Source: Bacteroidota bacterium
GTDB taxonomy: Bacteria > Bacteroidota > Bacteroidia > Chitinophagales > Chitinophagaceae
Direction of reading: 5' to 3'
DNA: 64,000 bases
Assembly: GCA_029558715.1 (NCBI GenBank)
Contig: JAKQEA010000078.1
Location: 1 to 64,000 of the forward strand
Below the pieces are notes generated by a model. That model was not told the DNA's origin. It did no database searches and saw nothing but the letters and a program-made list of their open reading frames with translations. Position numbers and translations under genes: made by a program. Of the stretch, positions 53,807-63,543 are shown one piece after another. Every line of letters starts with the position of its first letter. Within the stretch, counting starts at the first letter, position 1.

Positions 53807-54976
53807 ATGTCAAAAAGAGATTTTTACGAAATATTAGGAGTTGGTAAAACAGCATCCCCGGATGAAATTAAAAAAGCATACCGTAAAGTAGCTATGCAAT
53901 ACCATCCGGATAGAAATCCGGGAGATAAAGCAGCGGAAGAAAAATTCAAAGAAGCAGCAGAAGCTTATGAAGTATTGAGTGATGCGGATAAAAAAGCCCA
54001 GTATGACAGGTATGGTCATGCAGGAGTAAGTGGCAATGGTCGTGGAGGATTTGGTGGTGGTGCCGGCATGAATATGGATGATATCTTCAGCCAGTTCGGT
54101 GATATTTTCGGAGATGATTTGTTTGGAAGTTTCTTTGGCGGCGGAGGGCAAAGAGGTGGTCGCGGTGCACAAAGAAGCCGTGGTGTAAGGGGTAGCAATC
54201 TTAGGGTAAAATTAAAATTGACCTATGAAGAAATTGCAAAAGGTGTTACAAAAAATATTAAAGTTAAAAAACATGTAGTTTGCTCAACATGTAGTGGAAG
54301 CGGAGCAAAAGATAAAGGCAGTGTGCAGACATGTGGTACCTGTGGTGGCAGTGGACAAGTTAGAAGAGTACAAAATACTTTTCTTGGCCAGATGCAAACC
54401 GTAACAACATGTCCCACCTGCAACGGAGAAGGAAGTACTGTAACTGCTAAATGTACTAATTGCAAAGGTGAAGGAAGAGTGTACGGTGAAGAAACAGTTA
54501 GTATTGATATTCCGGCTGGTGTGCAGGAAGGTATGCAAATGAATGTAAGCGGTAAGGGAAATGCAGGAGAAAGAGGTGGTATGGCAGGTGATCTGATTAT
54601 CCTGATAGAAGAAGAGCCTCATAAAGAATTGCACCGGGAAGGATTAAATGTTGCTTATGAACTGCATCTTTCATTTACCGATGCGGTATTTGGCACCCAG
54701 GTAGAAGTGCCTACAATTGATGGAAGAGCCAAAATTAAAGTACCTGCAGGTACGCAGAGCGGAAAAATATTCAGGCTGAAAGGCAAAGGATTTCCGGCTG
54801 TAAATTCTTATGAAAAAGGGGATCAGCTTATACAGGTAAGTGTATGGACCCCTCAGCATCTTAGCTCTGAGGAAAAGGCAACTTTGGAAAAGTTGAGCCA
54901 CTCTCCCAATTTTAAACCACATCCTGATAAAAATGAGAAAAATTTCTTTGATAAGATAAGAGAAATGTTTTCATAA
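53807..54976 (+). CDS. dnaJ: Chaperone DnaJ
   Basis: 389 residues, canonical type I DnaJ. J domain with the HPD tripeptide ([12 protein letters not shown]), a Gly/Phe-rich linker ([20 protein letters not shown]), four zinc-binding CXXCXGXG-type motifs ([32 protein letters not shown]) and a C-terminal substrate domain. It delivers clients to DnaK. Its stop codon directly abuts the stop of the convergent VWA gene, with zero bases between. Confidence 0.97.
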   Translation: MSKRDFYEILGVGKTASPDEIKKAYRKVAMQYHPDRNPGDKAAEEKFKEAAEAYEVLSDADKKAQYDRYGHAGVSGNGRGGFGGGAGMNMDDIFSQFGDIFGDDLFGSFFGGGGQRGGRGAQRSRGVRGSNLRVKLKLTYEEIAKGVTKNIKVKKHVVCSTCSGSGAKDKGSVQTCGTCGGSGQVRRVQNTFLGQMQTVTTCPTCNGEGSTVTAKCTNCKGEGRVYGEETVSIDIPAGVQEGMQMNVSGKGNAGERGGMAGDLIILIEEEPHKELHREGLNVAYELHLSFTDAVFGTQVEVPTIDGRAKIKVPAGTQSGKIFRLKGKGFPAVNSYEKGDQLIQVSVWTPQHLSSEEKATLEKLSHSPNFKPHPDKNEKNFFDKIREMFS

Positions 54977-56785
54977 TTACCAATTCGTGCCAGTTCCTTT
55001 TTTCTTCTTGATTTTTGAATAAAGTGTCTTCGCATGTTGCAAAAGGCTTATGAATTCTTTTTGTAGTAAATCATTACTGCCTGAAGATTCCTGGGCCATA
55101 GTTATCACTTCATTCCAGCCAATATCTTTTACAAATGATGAGTTGCGTAATAAAGAACCAAACATCGCAACGGATGCTGAAAAATGGTAACATTTATCCA
55201 CTTCTGCAAATGGGATAAACTCGAACCGGCTGTTATGGATAAATTGTTGCTGCTTTTTATCATTTGGAAGCCTGTATTGCAATTTAATATCAGCAAACTT
55301 CCCGGTAGTAAAGTTATCCTTAATTGCTCCCTTGTTGATTTCTGTAGGCACAACTTCAAACATGGCGATCATTGAATGCCCTGAGCCGATCTCACCTCCT
55401 TCTATAGTAGACAATGAATCCCTTAAAGCCCCTACTTTATTATCGAAACCAACCAGGCGATACTCCTTTACATACTCAGGGTTAAATTCTACATTCATAT
55501 ACACATCATCTGCTACAGAATAGAGGGTCTGTGTAAATTCTTTCAGCAATACTTTTTCAGCTTCTTTATAATTATCCAGGTAGGCAAAATTTCCATTTCC
55601 TTTCTCTGCCAGTAAATGAATTTTAGAGTCCTTGTAATTTCCCATTCCAACTCCGAGACAGGTAAGATAAACACCCGATTCCCGTTGTGCGGTGATCATT
55701 TCATCCAGTTCTGCTTCGGTTTTCAAGCCCACATTGAAATCCCCGTCCGTAGCCAGTATCACCCGGTTATTTCCTCCCTTTATGTAATGGTTACGGGCCA
55801 CACTATAGGCCAGCTTAATACCTGATTCTCCGGGAGTAGAGCCGCCGGGAGTCAGTTCATCAATTGCTTTCAGGATTTTCTCTTTTTCGCCACCGCTGGT
55901 AGTGTTTAACATCACACCGGTAACTCCTCCATAAACAACGATAGCTACAGAATCTTTATCCCGGAGATTATTGACCAGCAAACGAAAAGCAGATTGAAGC
56001 AGCGGGAGCCTGTTAGGCATATCCATTGATCCTGATACATCAATTAAGAACACCAGGTGACTTGGGGGAAGTGTATCAAGATTCAGTTTCCGGGAAGAAA
56101 GATTGATATAATACAACTGGTTATCCTGATTCCATGGACAGGTACTCAGTGTAGTTTTCAAATGGAAAAGATCTTCACCAGCCGGCGTTTGATAATTGAG
56201 GTTAAAATAATTTAGCATTTCCTCAATACGAACTGCATCAGGAGGAACCAATGAATTTAGTGTGATAAATCTCCGGATATTACTATATGAAGCCCTGTCA
56301 ACATTCAACGACATTCCGGTATTGGGAAAACGCTTTGCTGATACAAAGTGATTCTCCAGCAGGCTGGCATACGTTTCATCACCAGCAAACCATTTCTTTT
56401 GCTCGTCCTTACCCAGATCTTTTGTGAAAGATGATAACTTATCCCTTCGGGCATTCATTACGGACGCAGGCAATAATTTTAGTTTTACTCTTACATACTG
56501 TTCTGCATCAACCACGAGTCTTTCAGTACGATAACCTTCCATTGAAAAACTGAAAGTATCAATTTGCTGATTAGAGACTATTCCAAAAGTACCTGATGAA
56601 CCACTCCTGAAAATATAACCCGTCCTGAATTGTTTGATAGTAACATTTTGCAAAACATTACCTGATTCGTCCTTTACCTCGCCCCGAACATAATATTGCT
56701 GGGCGAATAAAGAAGAACTGAGGAGCAGAAAGACTAATATATGACAAGCAGCCTTCAATTGGATACATTGGCTGATAAAATACAA
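54977..56785 (-). CDS. von Willebrand factor A protein (YfbK-like), exported
   Basis: 602 residues. Signal peptide (LVFLLLSSSLFAQ), then a carboxypeptidase-regulatory-like sandwich (YVRGEVKDESGNVLQNVTIK) at about 30-105. A YfbK-type N-terminal region follows (EEMLNYFNLNYQTPAGEDLF), then a VWA domain with MIDAS DVSGSMD, and the C-terminal DUF3520-like part (YRLVGFDNKVGALRDSLSTI). VWA proteins bind ligands through a metal; the ligand here is unknown. The fused N-terminal domain is typical of Bacteroidota versions. hpt lies 25 bases upstream on the same strand. Confidence 0.88.
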   Translation of the reverse strand: MYFISQCIQLKAACHILVFLLLSSSLFAQQYYVRGEVKDESGNVLQNVTIKQFRTGYIFRSGSSGTFGIVSNQQIDTFSFSMEGYRTERLVVDAEQYVRVKLKLLPASVMNARRDKLSSFTKDLGKDEQKKWFAGDETYASLLENHFVSAKRFPNTGMSLNVDRASYSNIRRFITLNSLVPPDAVRIEEMLNYFNLNYQTPAGEDLFHLKTTLSTCPWNQDNQLYYINLSSRKLNLDTLPPSHLVFLIDVSGSMDMPNRLPLLQSAFRLLVNNLRDKDSVAIVVYGGVTGVMLNTTSGGEKEKILKAIDELTPGGSTPGESGIKLAYSVARNHYIKGGNNRVILATDGDFNVGLKTEAELDEMITAQRESGVYLTCLGVGMGNYKDSKIHLLAEKGNGNFAYLDNYKEAEKVLLKEFTQTLYSVADDVYMNVEFNPEYVKEYRLVGFDNKVGALRDSLSTIEGGEIGSGHSMIAMFEVVPTEINKGAIKDNFTTGKFADIKLQYRLPNDKKQQQFIHNSRFEFIPFAEVDKCYHFSASVAMFGSLLRNSSFVKDIGWNEVITMAQESSGSNDLLQKEFISLLQHAKTLYSKIKKKKGTGTNW

Positions 56786-56810
56786 AAAAAATGGCTGAGA
56801 TTTATTGAAT

Positions 56811-57344
56811 TCATACCAGTTGGTAAATCTCTTTTAAATTTCGACCAAGTCCATCATAATCAAGACCGTAACCTACCACAAATTTATTTGGAATATCAAA
56901 GCCTACATAGTCAAGATTTAGCGGATATTCAATAGCTTCTGATTTATGCAATAAGGTAGCAATCTTCATTGATTTGGGCTGCTGATGCTCAAGTTTTGGA
57001 AGAAAATTATGAAGTGTTTTTCCCGTATCTACTATATCTTCTACAATTATCACTTCTTTCCCAAAAAGATCATCTTCCAGGCCAATAGAAGTAACCACAT
57101 TCCCGGAAGACTTCATGCCTTTGTAGGAAGCCAGCTTAATAAAACAAATCTCGGCTTCAATAGTAAGATGCTTAAACAAGTCAGCAGCAAACATAAATGA
57201 GCCATTCAGGATGGCGATAAATAAAGGCTTTCTTCCTTTATAGTCGTTACTGATATTATCGGCAAGCTCCTTTATTCGTTTTTGGATTACTTCTTCCGGC
57301 AGGTAAGTCTCAAAAGATTTATCATGAACCTTTATGGTTGCCAT
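56811..57344 (-). CDS. hpt: Hypoxanthine phosphoribosyltransferase
   Basis: 177 residues with the PRPP-binding loop VIIVEDIVDTGKTL and the N-terminal PLFIAILNGSFMFAADLFKH typical of hypoxanthine/guanine enzymes. The flexible loop SYKGMKSSG and the C-terminal YVGFDIPNKFVVGYGLDYDG also match. It salvages hypoxanthine to IMP in the cytoplasm. It begins 5 bases after the glucosaminidase gene stops and precedes the VWA gene, so at least the three lie in one directon. Confidence 0.94.
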   Translation of the reverse strand: MATIKVHDKSFETYLPEEVIQKRIKELADNISNDYKGRKPLFIAILNGSFMFAADLFKHLTIEAEICFIKLASYKGMKSSGNVVTSIGLEDDLFGKEVIIVEDIVDTGKTLHNFLPKLEHQQPKSMKIATLLHKSEAIEYPLNLDYVGFDIPNKFVVGYGLDYDGLGRNLKEIYQLV

Positions 57345-57349
57345 ACATT

Positions 57350-58435
57350 TTATTTAAACTGTTGGTCGGTTGACTGTGTTTTGTTATCAGAATGTAAAGA
57401 ATAGCTTCCCTTTAACGCTAATTTTGGCATTGCTGATGATTTCTTTTTTAAATTCAATTGTTCCCCGGGAGCAGGACGGTCACTTTCTTTCAGCCAGTTC
57501 AGTTCCAATAAACTTTCTAGTCGTATCCCCTGTTTTTGTGCAATATCATGCAGAGTTTCACCCGGTTGCACCGTATATAATTCAATACTACCTGTTTTAC
57601 GTTTCCTTTGCAAAAAGATCAACTGATCCCTATCTGATGTTTCAGTTTCTGAGATCTCGTTAAACTCAAACAAGCGGGCAAGTGGTATATTATATTGCTG
57701 TGCAATTGACAGGAATGAAGCTCCTTGTTTTATAAAAACAACCCTGGTCTCATTTATTTTGAACTCACCTGCAGGATAAAGAGCAGTCTGAGGAATTGTC
57801 TTCTCAATCTCCGGTTTATCTGCATAAACATTTCCCATAGATTTAAAACCTCCAATACCTTTATAAACAGAATCAGCCTGATCCTTTACCACTAAATCGC
57901 TTTCTGAAGATTTAGCTCCCAGGGCTATCAATGTATAGTTCTGCAACTGGTAGTCCTCTATAAGTTTTATAAGCACCTGCGGATATTTTGGATTCGTAGC
58001 ATAACCCGCTTTTTTTAGGCCATTGGCCCACCCTTCATAATCTGATGGGTCCAATGCAAAGAGGGATGCATAACGCTGGTTATTACGCAAAAAATCAGAA
58101 TGATCCCTGTAAGAGTCTTCTGGTGAGGGGTATTTTCTGAAACATTCGCCCCTTGCATCATCATCATGACTCACCGATTGTCCTGTCCAGTTTGATTTGC
58201 ATTTGATCCCAAAATGGTTATTCGATTTTAAGACCAACTGGCTGGTACCCGCCATAGTTTCATGAATTCCCTGTGCAAGTTTGATTGAAGCAGGTACCCC
58301 GGTTCGTTGCATTTCAGCAATAGCCATTCTTTTGTAGGTGTTAATATAACTCCGGATTATTTCCGAGTTTTGTGCAGCAGCTTTGAAAGCAACAAACAAA
58401 AAAATAATCACCAGAAATTTCCTGCTGTTTTGCAT
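57350..58435 (-). CDS. Glucosaminidase with two LysM domains
   Basis: 361 residues. Signal peptide (KFLVIIFLFVAFKAAAQ), an N-acetylglucosaminidase domain at about 25-165 (RTGVPASIKLAQGIHETMAG, with the catalytic Glu in GIHET; NHFGIKCKSNW; RYASLFALDP), then two LysM repeats (VVFIKQGASFLSIAQQYNIP; YTVQPGETLHDIAQKQGIRL). It cuts the glycan strands of peptidoglycan in the periplasm while held by the LysM modules, for growth or division. It starts 15 bases after the O-methyltransferase gene ends. Confidence 0.92.
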   Translation of the reverse strand: MQNSRKFLVIIFLFVAFKAAAQNSEIIRSYINTYKRMAIAEMQRTGVPASIKLAQGIHETMAGTSQLVLKSNNHFGIKCKSNWTGQSVSHDDDARGECFRKYPSPEDSYRDHSDFLRNNQRYASLFALDPSDYEGWANGLKKAGYATNPKYPQVLIKLIEDYQLQNYTLIALGAKSSESDLVVKDQADSVYKGIGGFKSMGNVYADKPEIEKTIPQTALYPAGEFKINETRVVFIKQGASFLSIAQQYNIPLARLFEFNEISETETSDRDQLIFLQRKRKTGSIELYTVQPGETLHDIAQKQGIRLESLLELNWLKESDRPAPGEQLNLKKKSSAMPKLALKGSYSLHSDNKTQSTDQQFK

Positions 58436-58450
58436 GGGATAGTTCGTTAT

Positions 58451-59089
58451 TTATAATTTCCGTATCAGGAAGAGCCCATCACGGATGGTTAATACCACTT
58501 TTTCTATATCTGTTCTCTCCTTCACAAATTCATTGAAAGCCTGTATGCCTTTAGCACTTTTTCCTTTCACATTTTCCTCCAGTACCTGGCCATGAAAAAA
58601 GATATTATCTGCTAAAATAAACCCGTTTTTCCGCAACCGGGGAAAAACAAGGTTAAAATATTCAATATAAGCAGGTTTATCGGCATCTATAAACACAAGG
58701 TCCCAGGCTTCGCTGAGGCCGGGAATGATATTTAACGCCTGACCTGTATGAGATATTATCTTACCGGCGTACACAGACCGGTCAAAAAAGGACCTGGCCT
58801 TTGCTGCATCATCTTCCCTTAGCTCAATAGTATGTAATTGCCCGTCAGCTAAAAGTCCTTTGGCGAGACACAAAGCACTATAGCCTGTAAATGTCCCGAT
58901 CTCAAGAATCCTTCGGGGCTGTATCATGCAACTAATCATTTCCAGTATTTTACCCTGCAAATGCCCGCTCAGCATAATAGCTTCCGGGTGATTTTGTATT
59001 GTAAAATCATTTACTTCCTTCAGCAACTCATCTTCAGCTGAAGAATATTTTGCTGCATACTCCTGTACTGATGGGTGTACCAGTTCCAA
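58451..59089 (-). CDS. SAM-dependent O-methyltransferase
   Basis: 212 residues of the O-methyltransferase family 3 (catechol/caffeoyl-CoA type). SAM-binding motif RRILEIGTFTGYSALCLAKG, metal-binding DLVFIDADKPAYIEY and LADNIFFHGQV. These enzymes methylate small catechol-like substrates using a divalent metal; the substrate here is unknown. It is part of the minus-strand run from the symporter (27 bases after it) to the VWA gene. Confidence 0.92.
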   Translation of the reverse strand: MELVHPSVQEYAAKYSSAEDELLKEVNDFTIQNHPEAIMLSGHLQGKILEMISCMIQPRRILEIGTFTGYSALCLAKGLLADGQLHTIELREDDAAKARSFFDRSVYAGKIISHTGQALNIIPGLSEAWDLVFIDADKPAYIEYFNLVFPRLRKNGFILADNIFFHGQVLEENVKGKSAKGIQAFNEFVKERTDIEKVVLTIRDGLFLIRKL

Positions 59090-59116
59090 TCCTTAAAATT
59101 TGCTGCAAAGATAAAC

Positions 59117-60646
59117 TTATACAGCTTGCAATTTTAGCTTCGAGAGGGAAGGTTTTTTGGAGATGAGCCACAAGCCTGCGAAAGTAAATATTCCATTTAT
59201 GAGGATAAGTTCATTACCAATCTTATAACCACTGAACACCCTATCAGAAATGTCCTGCAAGCCTATTGACACATGCAACTTGGCTTCATACCATGCCGGG
59301 TTACTCAGCATATCCAACATAAGAGCCAATAATGGAGCAATGATACATACAGCCCAAATCAGGTTTTCCTTCAGTTCCCGTTTGGTGAGAATACCAAAGG
59401 CAAACAATCCGAGTAACGGTCCATAAGTAATTCCGGCAAATTTCAAAATGAAGTCGATTATCAACTTGTCATTAATCCATTTAAATATTAATACCATAAT
59501 AAAAAAGACAAACGCAAAAGTAAAGTGTACTTTAAGTCTTGTTCTCTTTTTTTCTTTCTCTGTTCCCTCTTTTTTGTTGATACCAAGAATGTCGATACAA
59601 AAACAGGAGGTAAGGGATGTAATAGCGCCATCCACACTTGGGAACAAGGCAGAGATCAATGCTATTATAAATATTATACCAATCACACCGCTGAAAGTAT
59701 CACTTAAAGCAATCGTTGGGAACAGGTCATCAGGAGGCACATTGATGCCTTTTGAGCCCGCATACAGATAAAGCACTCCTCCCAGTACCAGGAAAAGGAA
59801 ATTCACCACCATCAGCACTGCGGTGAAGGTCATAATGTTTTTTTGAGAGTCTTTTAGTGTTTTTACGCTAATATTTTTTTGCATCATCTCCTGGTCAAGC
59901 CCAGTCATCGCAATAGCAATGAACATTCCTCCAACAATATGTTTCAAAGCAAAAGATCCCGCCTTTACATCCCAGTTGAATATTTGTGTATACCCTTTAT
60001 CAGCCATCATAGACATAGCACCGCCAAAATCGGTCCCCAATGCCTTTATTATAACAATAATACAAGCAACGAGGCCTACAAGCATTCCCGTAGTTTGCAG
60101 GGTATCAGTATAAATAATAGTTTTTACTCCTCCCTCAAATGTGTACAGTAAGATCAATAACAAAATAACTAATGCAGTAGCTTCAAAAGGAATTCCAAGT
60201 TTATTAAAAATAAAAATTTGAAGGACACTTATGACCAGGTAAAGCCTGGCCGTGGCTCCCACAGTCCTGGAGAGAATAAAAAAGAAAGCCCCTGCCTTAT
60301 GTGCATTAATACCAAATCGCTTTTCAAGGTAAGTGTAAATGCTCGTCAGGTTCATCCGGTAATAAAGCGGGATCAGAACAAAAGCAATGACCATATACCC
60401 CAGCAAGTAACCTAAAACGATCTGGTAGTAATAGAAGTTACCGCTTCCTACTCCACCCGGTACACTTACAAAAGTGACACCAGACAGCGAAGTACCGATC
60501 ATCCCGAATGCAACCAGCATCCAGTTACTGTTTCTGTTACCTATAAAAAAAGACTCATTATCTGAATTCCTTGAAGTATACCAGGCGACGCCCAGCAACA
60601 ATAAAAAATAACCAATAACAAATGAAAAAAGGACAATAGGTGACAT
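59117..60646 (-). CDS. Sodium:solute symporter (SSS family)
   Basis: 509 residues with about 13 membrane helices. Family segments are SNWMLVAFGMIGTSLSGVTF, the Gly-rich PGGVGSGNFYYYQIVLGYLL and AMTGLDQEMMQKNISVKTLK. These proteins import sugars, amino acids or sialic-acid-type solutes with sodium; the substrate cannot be told from sequence. It is the first gene of the minus-strand run and is divergent from the LOG gene across a ~100-base gap. Confidence 0.92.
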   Translation of the reverse strand: MSPIVLFSFVIGYFLLLLGVAWYTSRNSDNESFFIGNRNSNWMLVAFGMIGTSLSGVTFVSVPGGVGSGNFYYYQIVLGYLLGYMVIAFVLIPLYYRMNLTSIYTYLEKRFGINAHKAGAFFFILSRTVGATARLYLVISVLQIFIFNKLGIPFEATALVILLLILLYTFEGGVKTIIYTDTLQTTGMLVGLVACIIVIIKALGTDFGGAMSMMADKGYTQIFNWDVKAGSFALKHIVGGMFIAIAMTGLDQEMMQKNISVKTLKDSQKNIMTFTAVLMVVNFLFLVLGGVLYLYAGSKGINVPPDDLFPTIALSDTFSGVIGIIFIIALISALFPSVDGAITSLTSCFCIDILGINKKEGTEKEKKRTRLKVHFTFAFVFFIMVLIFKWINDKLIIDFILKFAGITYGPLLGLFAFGILTKRELKENLIWAVCIIAPLLALMLDMLSNPAWYEAKLHVSIGLQDISDRVFSGYKIGNELILINGIFTFAGLWLISKKPSLSKLKLQAV

Positions 60647-60746
60647 ACAATCTGGTTTCTGTTAGTCAATTGTTACCGACGAAAAGTTAAATAACGAATT
60701 TTGAAGATAATCAAAAAAGTTATCCCTTTGCTGCAATATACTACGT

Positions 60747-61283
60747 ATGGCAATACAATCACTTGCAGTTTTTTGCGGTTCTAAAAACGGAAACAATCCA
60801 TTATTTGCAAAACAGGCAACAGAACTGGGAAAACTGATGGCAGAAAACAATATCACCCTTGTGTATGGCGGAGGCAGTGCAGGCATTATGGGCACTATTG
60901 CAGACAGTGTGATGGAAAATGGCGGGAAAGTAACAGGAATAATACCAAAGCTCTTATTGGAATGGGAAGTACAACACCGGGGCATCACTGAACTCATTAT
61001 CTGTGATGATATGCATATAAGAAAAAGAAAACTTTACAGCCTGTGTGATGCTGCATTGATACTTCCCGGAGGATTTGGTACTCTTGATGAACTTTTTGAA
61101 ATAGTAACCTGGAATCAGCTTACCATACACGACAAGCATATCTATATTCTTAATTCTGGCGGATTCTATGATCATCTTATACTACACATTAACAGAATGA
61201 AAGAAGAAGAGTTTCTATATGAAGAAGCAATAAAAAGGATCACCGTTATTGATGACCCTTCTGCTCTTTTACAATTTTTATAA
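60747..61283 (+). CDS. LOG-family nucleotide phosphoribohydrolase (TIGR00730)
   Basis: 178 residues with a Rossmann fold. Diagnostic motifs are VYGGGSAGIMG and PGGFGTLDELFE followed by VTWNQL. Family members cleave the N-glycosidic bond of nucleoside monophosphates, including cytokinin ribotides; the bacterial role is probably nucleotide housekeeping. The earlier in-frame sequence offers no better start than the ATG at 60747. It stands alone on the plus strand. Confidence 0.93.
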   Translation: MAIQSLAVFCGSKNGNNPLFAKQATELGKLMAENNITLVYGGGSAGIMGTIADSVMENGGKVTGIIPKLLLEWEVQHRGITELIICDDMHIRKRKLYSLCDAALILPGGFGTLDELFEIVTWNQLTIHDKHIYILNSGGFYDHLILHINRMKEEEFLYEEAIKRITVIDDPSALLQFL

Positions 61284-61288
61284 GTTGC

Positions 61289-61897
61289 TTATCTTCTCCA
61301 TCGTCCCCCCTGGAATAAAGGGACCTGCACACCTCCCCTGATAATGGGTATGGTTCTCCCATACGCATCCGTGTAAGGAGACATATCATTTCCCGAAACA
61401 TCAAATAAAACTGCCAGGTAGTAGAATGGCTGTCCTCCTCTACCTTGCCGGCCTGTTGTGTAGCCACCTCCGACCAACATGCTGTTGGCAGATGTTTTGT
61501 ATGTCTGTGTAATACCTATATTGGGAATGAATTTTTGCCTGATAAAATTATGCTCAAACTGTGCCTGCGCAAATAAAAACCGTACAGGATACAGCTTAAC
61601 GAAACCACCGCCCCCATAAACAGTCTGGCGCAATTTATCATTGAATACATAATTATAATCACGGTAAGATGTATAGTTGTAATTGACCACCACTCCTACA
61701 TCTGCCCAATTGCTTGGACTATATCCAAATACAGGGCTTCCTCCCACCAGGAAAGTATTATTGAAAAAGGATAATGATATGCTTCCACCAGTAAAAAGGT
61801 TTTCCCTAAAACTTGCTTTCTCCTTTTCTTCCTCCTTCTGTGCAAAAGAGCTGGCAGCTAAAGCAACTAATAAAAAAAATATTACTGAACGTTTCAT
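61289..61897 (-). CDS. Small outer-membrane barrel-like protein
   Basis: 202 residues from the start at 61897 (MKRSVIFFLLVALAASSFAQ), a clean signal peptide; an upstream Met at 61954 would overlap the next gene. The mature part alternates Gly and aromatic residues in about eight strands (SISLSFFNNTFLVGGSPVFG; VGVVVNYNYTSYRDYNYVFN), as in small outer-membrane barrels. No named family is recognised. It is convergent with the LOG gene (5 bases between stops). Confidence 0.75.
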   Translation of the reverse strand: MKRSVIFFLLVALAASSFAQKEEEKEKASFRENLFTGGSISLSFFNNTFLVGGSPVFGYSPSNWADVGVVVNYNYTSYRDYNYVFNDKLRQTVYGGGGFVKLYPVRFLFAQAQFEHNFIRQKFIPNIGITQTYKTSANSMLVGGGYTTGRQGRGGQPFYYLAVLFDVSGNDMSPYTDAYGRTIPIIRGGVQVPLFQGGRWRR

Positions 61898-61922
61898 ATC
61901 ACGGTCATTTTTAATGAACAAT

Positions 61923-62423
61923 TTATTCCAGTTCCTGTTGTTCTTTCCAGTCAAGATCCAACTCGCCTGCTATCCTTTTTGCCAAAGGCATTTTCGACAA
62001 CATGGCTATCAGCATTATCCCTGTTATAATAAGTATAGTAAAGTTACCTGTTAAAAAGAAAAATATAACGGATAAGAATGCCACCACTTCACAGATTGCC
62101 AGGTATAAGATCAATGCAGTTCTGTACTGGTTTAATTTGTCTGTTAAAGATTTGCCAGACTGTTTAATCGAATTAATTCTTTTACGATACAGAAGCCTTG
62201 CCACTACTATGCCTGTTGCTGCAACAGTAGTAACTATTATAAACAAAGCATTTTTATCTACCAGTAGTTGCTTATCACCCAATGGTGGCTCACCGGCAAA
62301 CTGCCTGGCAAATATCATGGTCACTGAAAAGAAAACAACCCCAACAGTCAATGCTGCTGTTAATATCCGCATTGCCTTAAGGTCATCTTTGGGCCTTCCT
62401 GTTAATTCAGCTTGTTCTTTCAT
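61923..62423 (-). CDS. Four-helix membrane protein of unknown function
   Basis: 166 residues with four hydrophobic segments, among them ILTAALTVGVVFFSVTMIFA, LFIIVTTVAATGIVVARLLY and ILYLAICEVVAFLSVIFFFL. It starts with a charged cytoplasmic segment (MKEQAELTGRPKDDLKAMR). No family is recognised. It is followed by the small barrel gene on the same strand (25 bases between stop and next start), so they may be cotranscribed. Confidence 0.7.
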   Translation of the reverse strand: MKEQAELTGRPKDDLKAMRILTAALTVGVVFFSVTMIFARQFAGEPPLGDKQLLVDKNALFIIVTTVAATGIVVARLLYRKRINSIKQSGKSLTDKLNQYRTALILYLAICEVVAFLSVIFFFLTGNFTILIITGIMLIAMLSKMPLAKRIAGELDLDWKEQQELE

Positions 62424-62472
62424 CTTTCAGGTAACAATAAAATAAAATTGAGACACCAGCGTACAATGGGGG

Positions 62473-63507
62473 TCAATATTTGAATGACGGACACATTGAT
62501 TCTCTTTTATTACCTCTGTACCTGTCCACCGCTCCCTGCTTGATGAGTGAGAACTCAAAAGCACCGCGGGTATTATTGAAATTCTTTAATGAAGAAGTGG
62601 TGGCATCATAGGTAAAAGTGAAAGTAATATCCTTAACACCCAATCCCACCATCGGGATAACGGCATCCTTATACCGGTAATAAGCTCCTGCCATCAATAT
62701 TTTTTCTCCATCACCTGATAAATTATAGTGGGCATTAAGTCCTCCTACTATTTCATACGATTTTGCCTGCAGAGAAAAATAAGCATTGGGGTTTACAATT
62801 ACCATATCATTCAGCTTAAAGCTGCCGTTGATAAATCCGGTATAACGGACGGGGATACGATTATCAATTCCTGCCTGCTCGTTAAAAAAAGATTCTTTGG
62901 GCTGGTTGATATGCATAGCAGAAAATCCTGCGTTCAGGTAGGTTCTCGAATCGGGAAAATAAGCATAGTTCATACCAACCTGCATGTCTATATAATTAAT
63001 GTTACTGTAATCAAGCTTGGGAGCTATGGTAGTCTGGTGGGCATCAAAGAACTGCCCGTTCCACTGACTGGGAAAACTAAGGTTGGCCGTATTAATATTT
63101 TTATTGGCCCATCCCACATTAAACCCAAGACTTACGAGGCTTCCTGCGTTGATCATCTGGTGATAGGCTACAGATCCATATACTTTAGTCGAGGTGAGCA
63201 CACTTGTTCCCGCCACATCCCGCAATATAACTCCGCCCAGGCCAAGCCACCCGGTGTTCTCATCATTCTGCATAAGTTGAAAATCCCCAAATGCACTCAT
63301 TGTTTTATATGGAAAGGCAGTGATAGATGCCCATTGATTGCGGTAGTTAATACCTAATCTGTAATCTCCGTCAGGTATAAACCCTGTATTGGCAGGATTA
63401 GTAAGCAAAGGAGAATTCATGAATTGCGAGAAATGAAGATCCTGCGAGGATGCTTCAAGCCACAAACTGCAGGCTGCAAATACCAGTATTTTTTTTAATC
63501 GCTTCAT
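62473..63507 (-). CDS. PorP/SprF-family T9SS-associated membrane protein (second copy)
   Basis: 344 residues from the ATG at 63507 (MKRLKKILVFAACSLWLEA); a GTG two codons earlier is in frame. The family start QDLHFSQFMNSPLLTNPANT and NYRNQWASITAFPYK is followed by the barrel strands. It directly follows the PKD/gliding-type gene (36 bases), repeating the substrate-partner arrangement seen at 44583-49957, and should serve that substrate. Confidence 0.93.
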   Translation of the reverse strand: MKRLKKILVFAACSLWLEASSQDLHFSQFMNSPLLTNPANTGFIPDGDYRLGINYRNQWASITAFPYKTMSAFGDFQLMQNDENTGWLGLGGVILRDVAGTSVLTSTKVYGSVAYHQMINAGSLVSLGFNVGWANKNINTANLSFPSQWNGQFFDAHQTTIAPKLDYSNINYIDMQVGMNYAYFPDSRTYLNAGFSAMHINQPKESFFNEQAGIDNRIPVRYTGFINGSFKLNDMVIVNPNAYFSLQAKSYEIVGGLNAHYNLSGDGEKILMAGAYYRYKDAVIPMVGLGVKDITFTFTYDATTSSLKNFNNTRGAFEFSLIKQGAVDRYRGNKRESMCPSFKY

Positions 63508-63543
63508 TTTCACATTTCAAATTAATTCATTTCCGTGATCAAC

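Noticed and set aside
54974-54979. Zero-base gap between dnaJ and VWA stops as an assembly error
   Set aside because: Both proteins end at natural points of their families, so abutting convergent stops look genuine.
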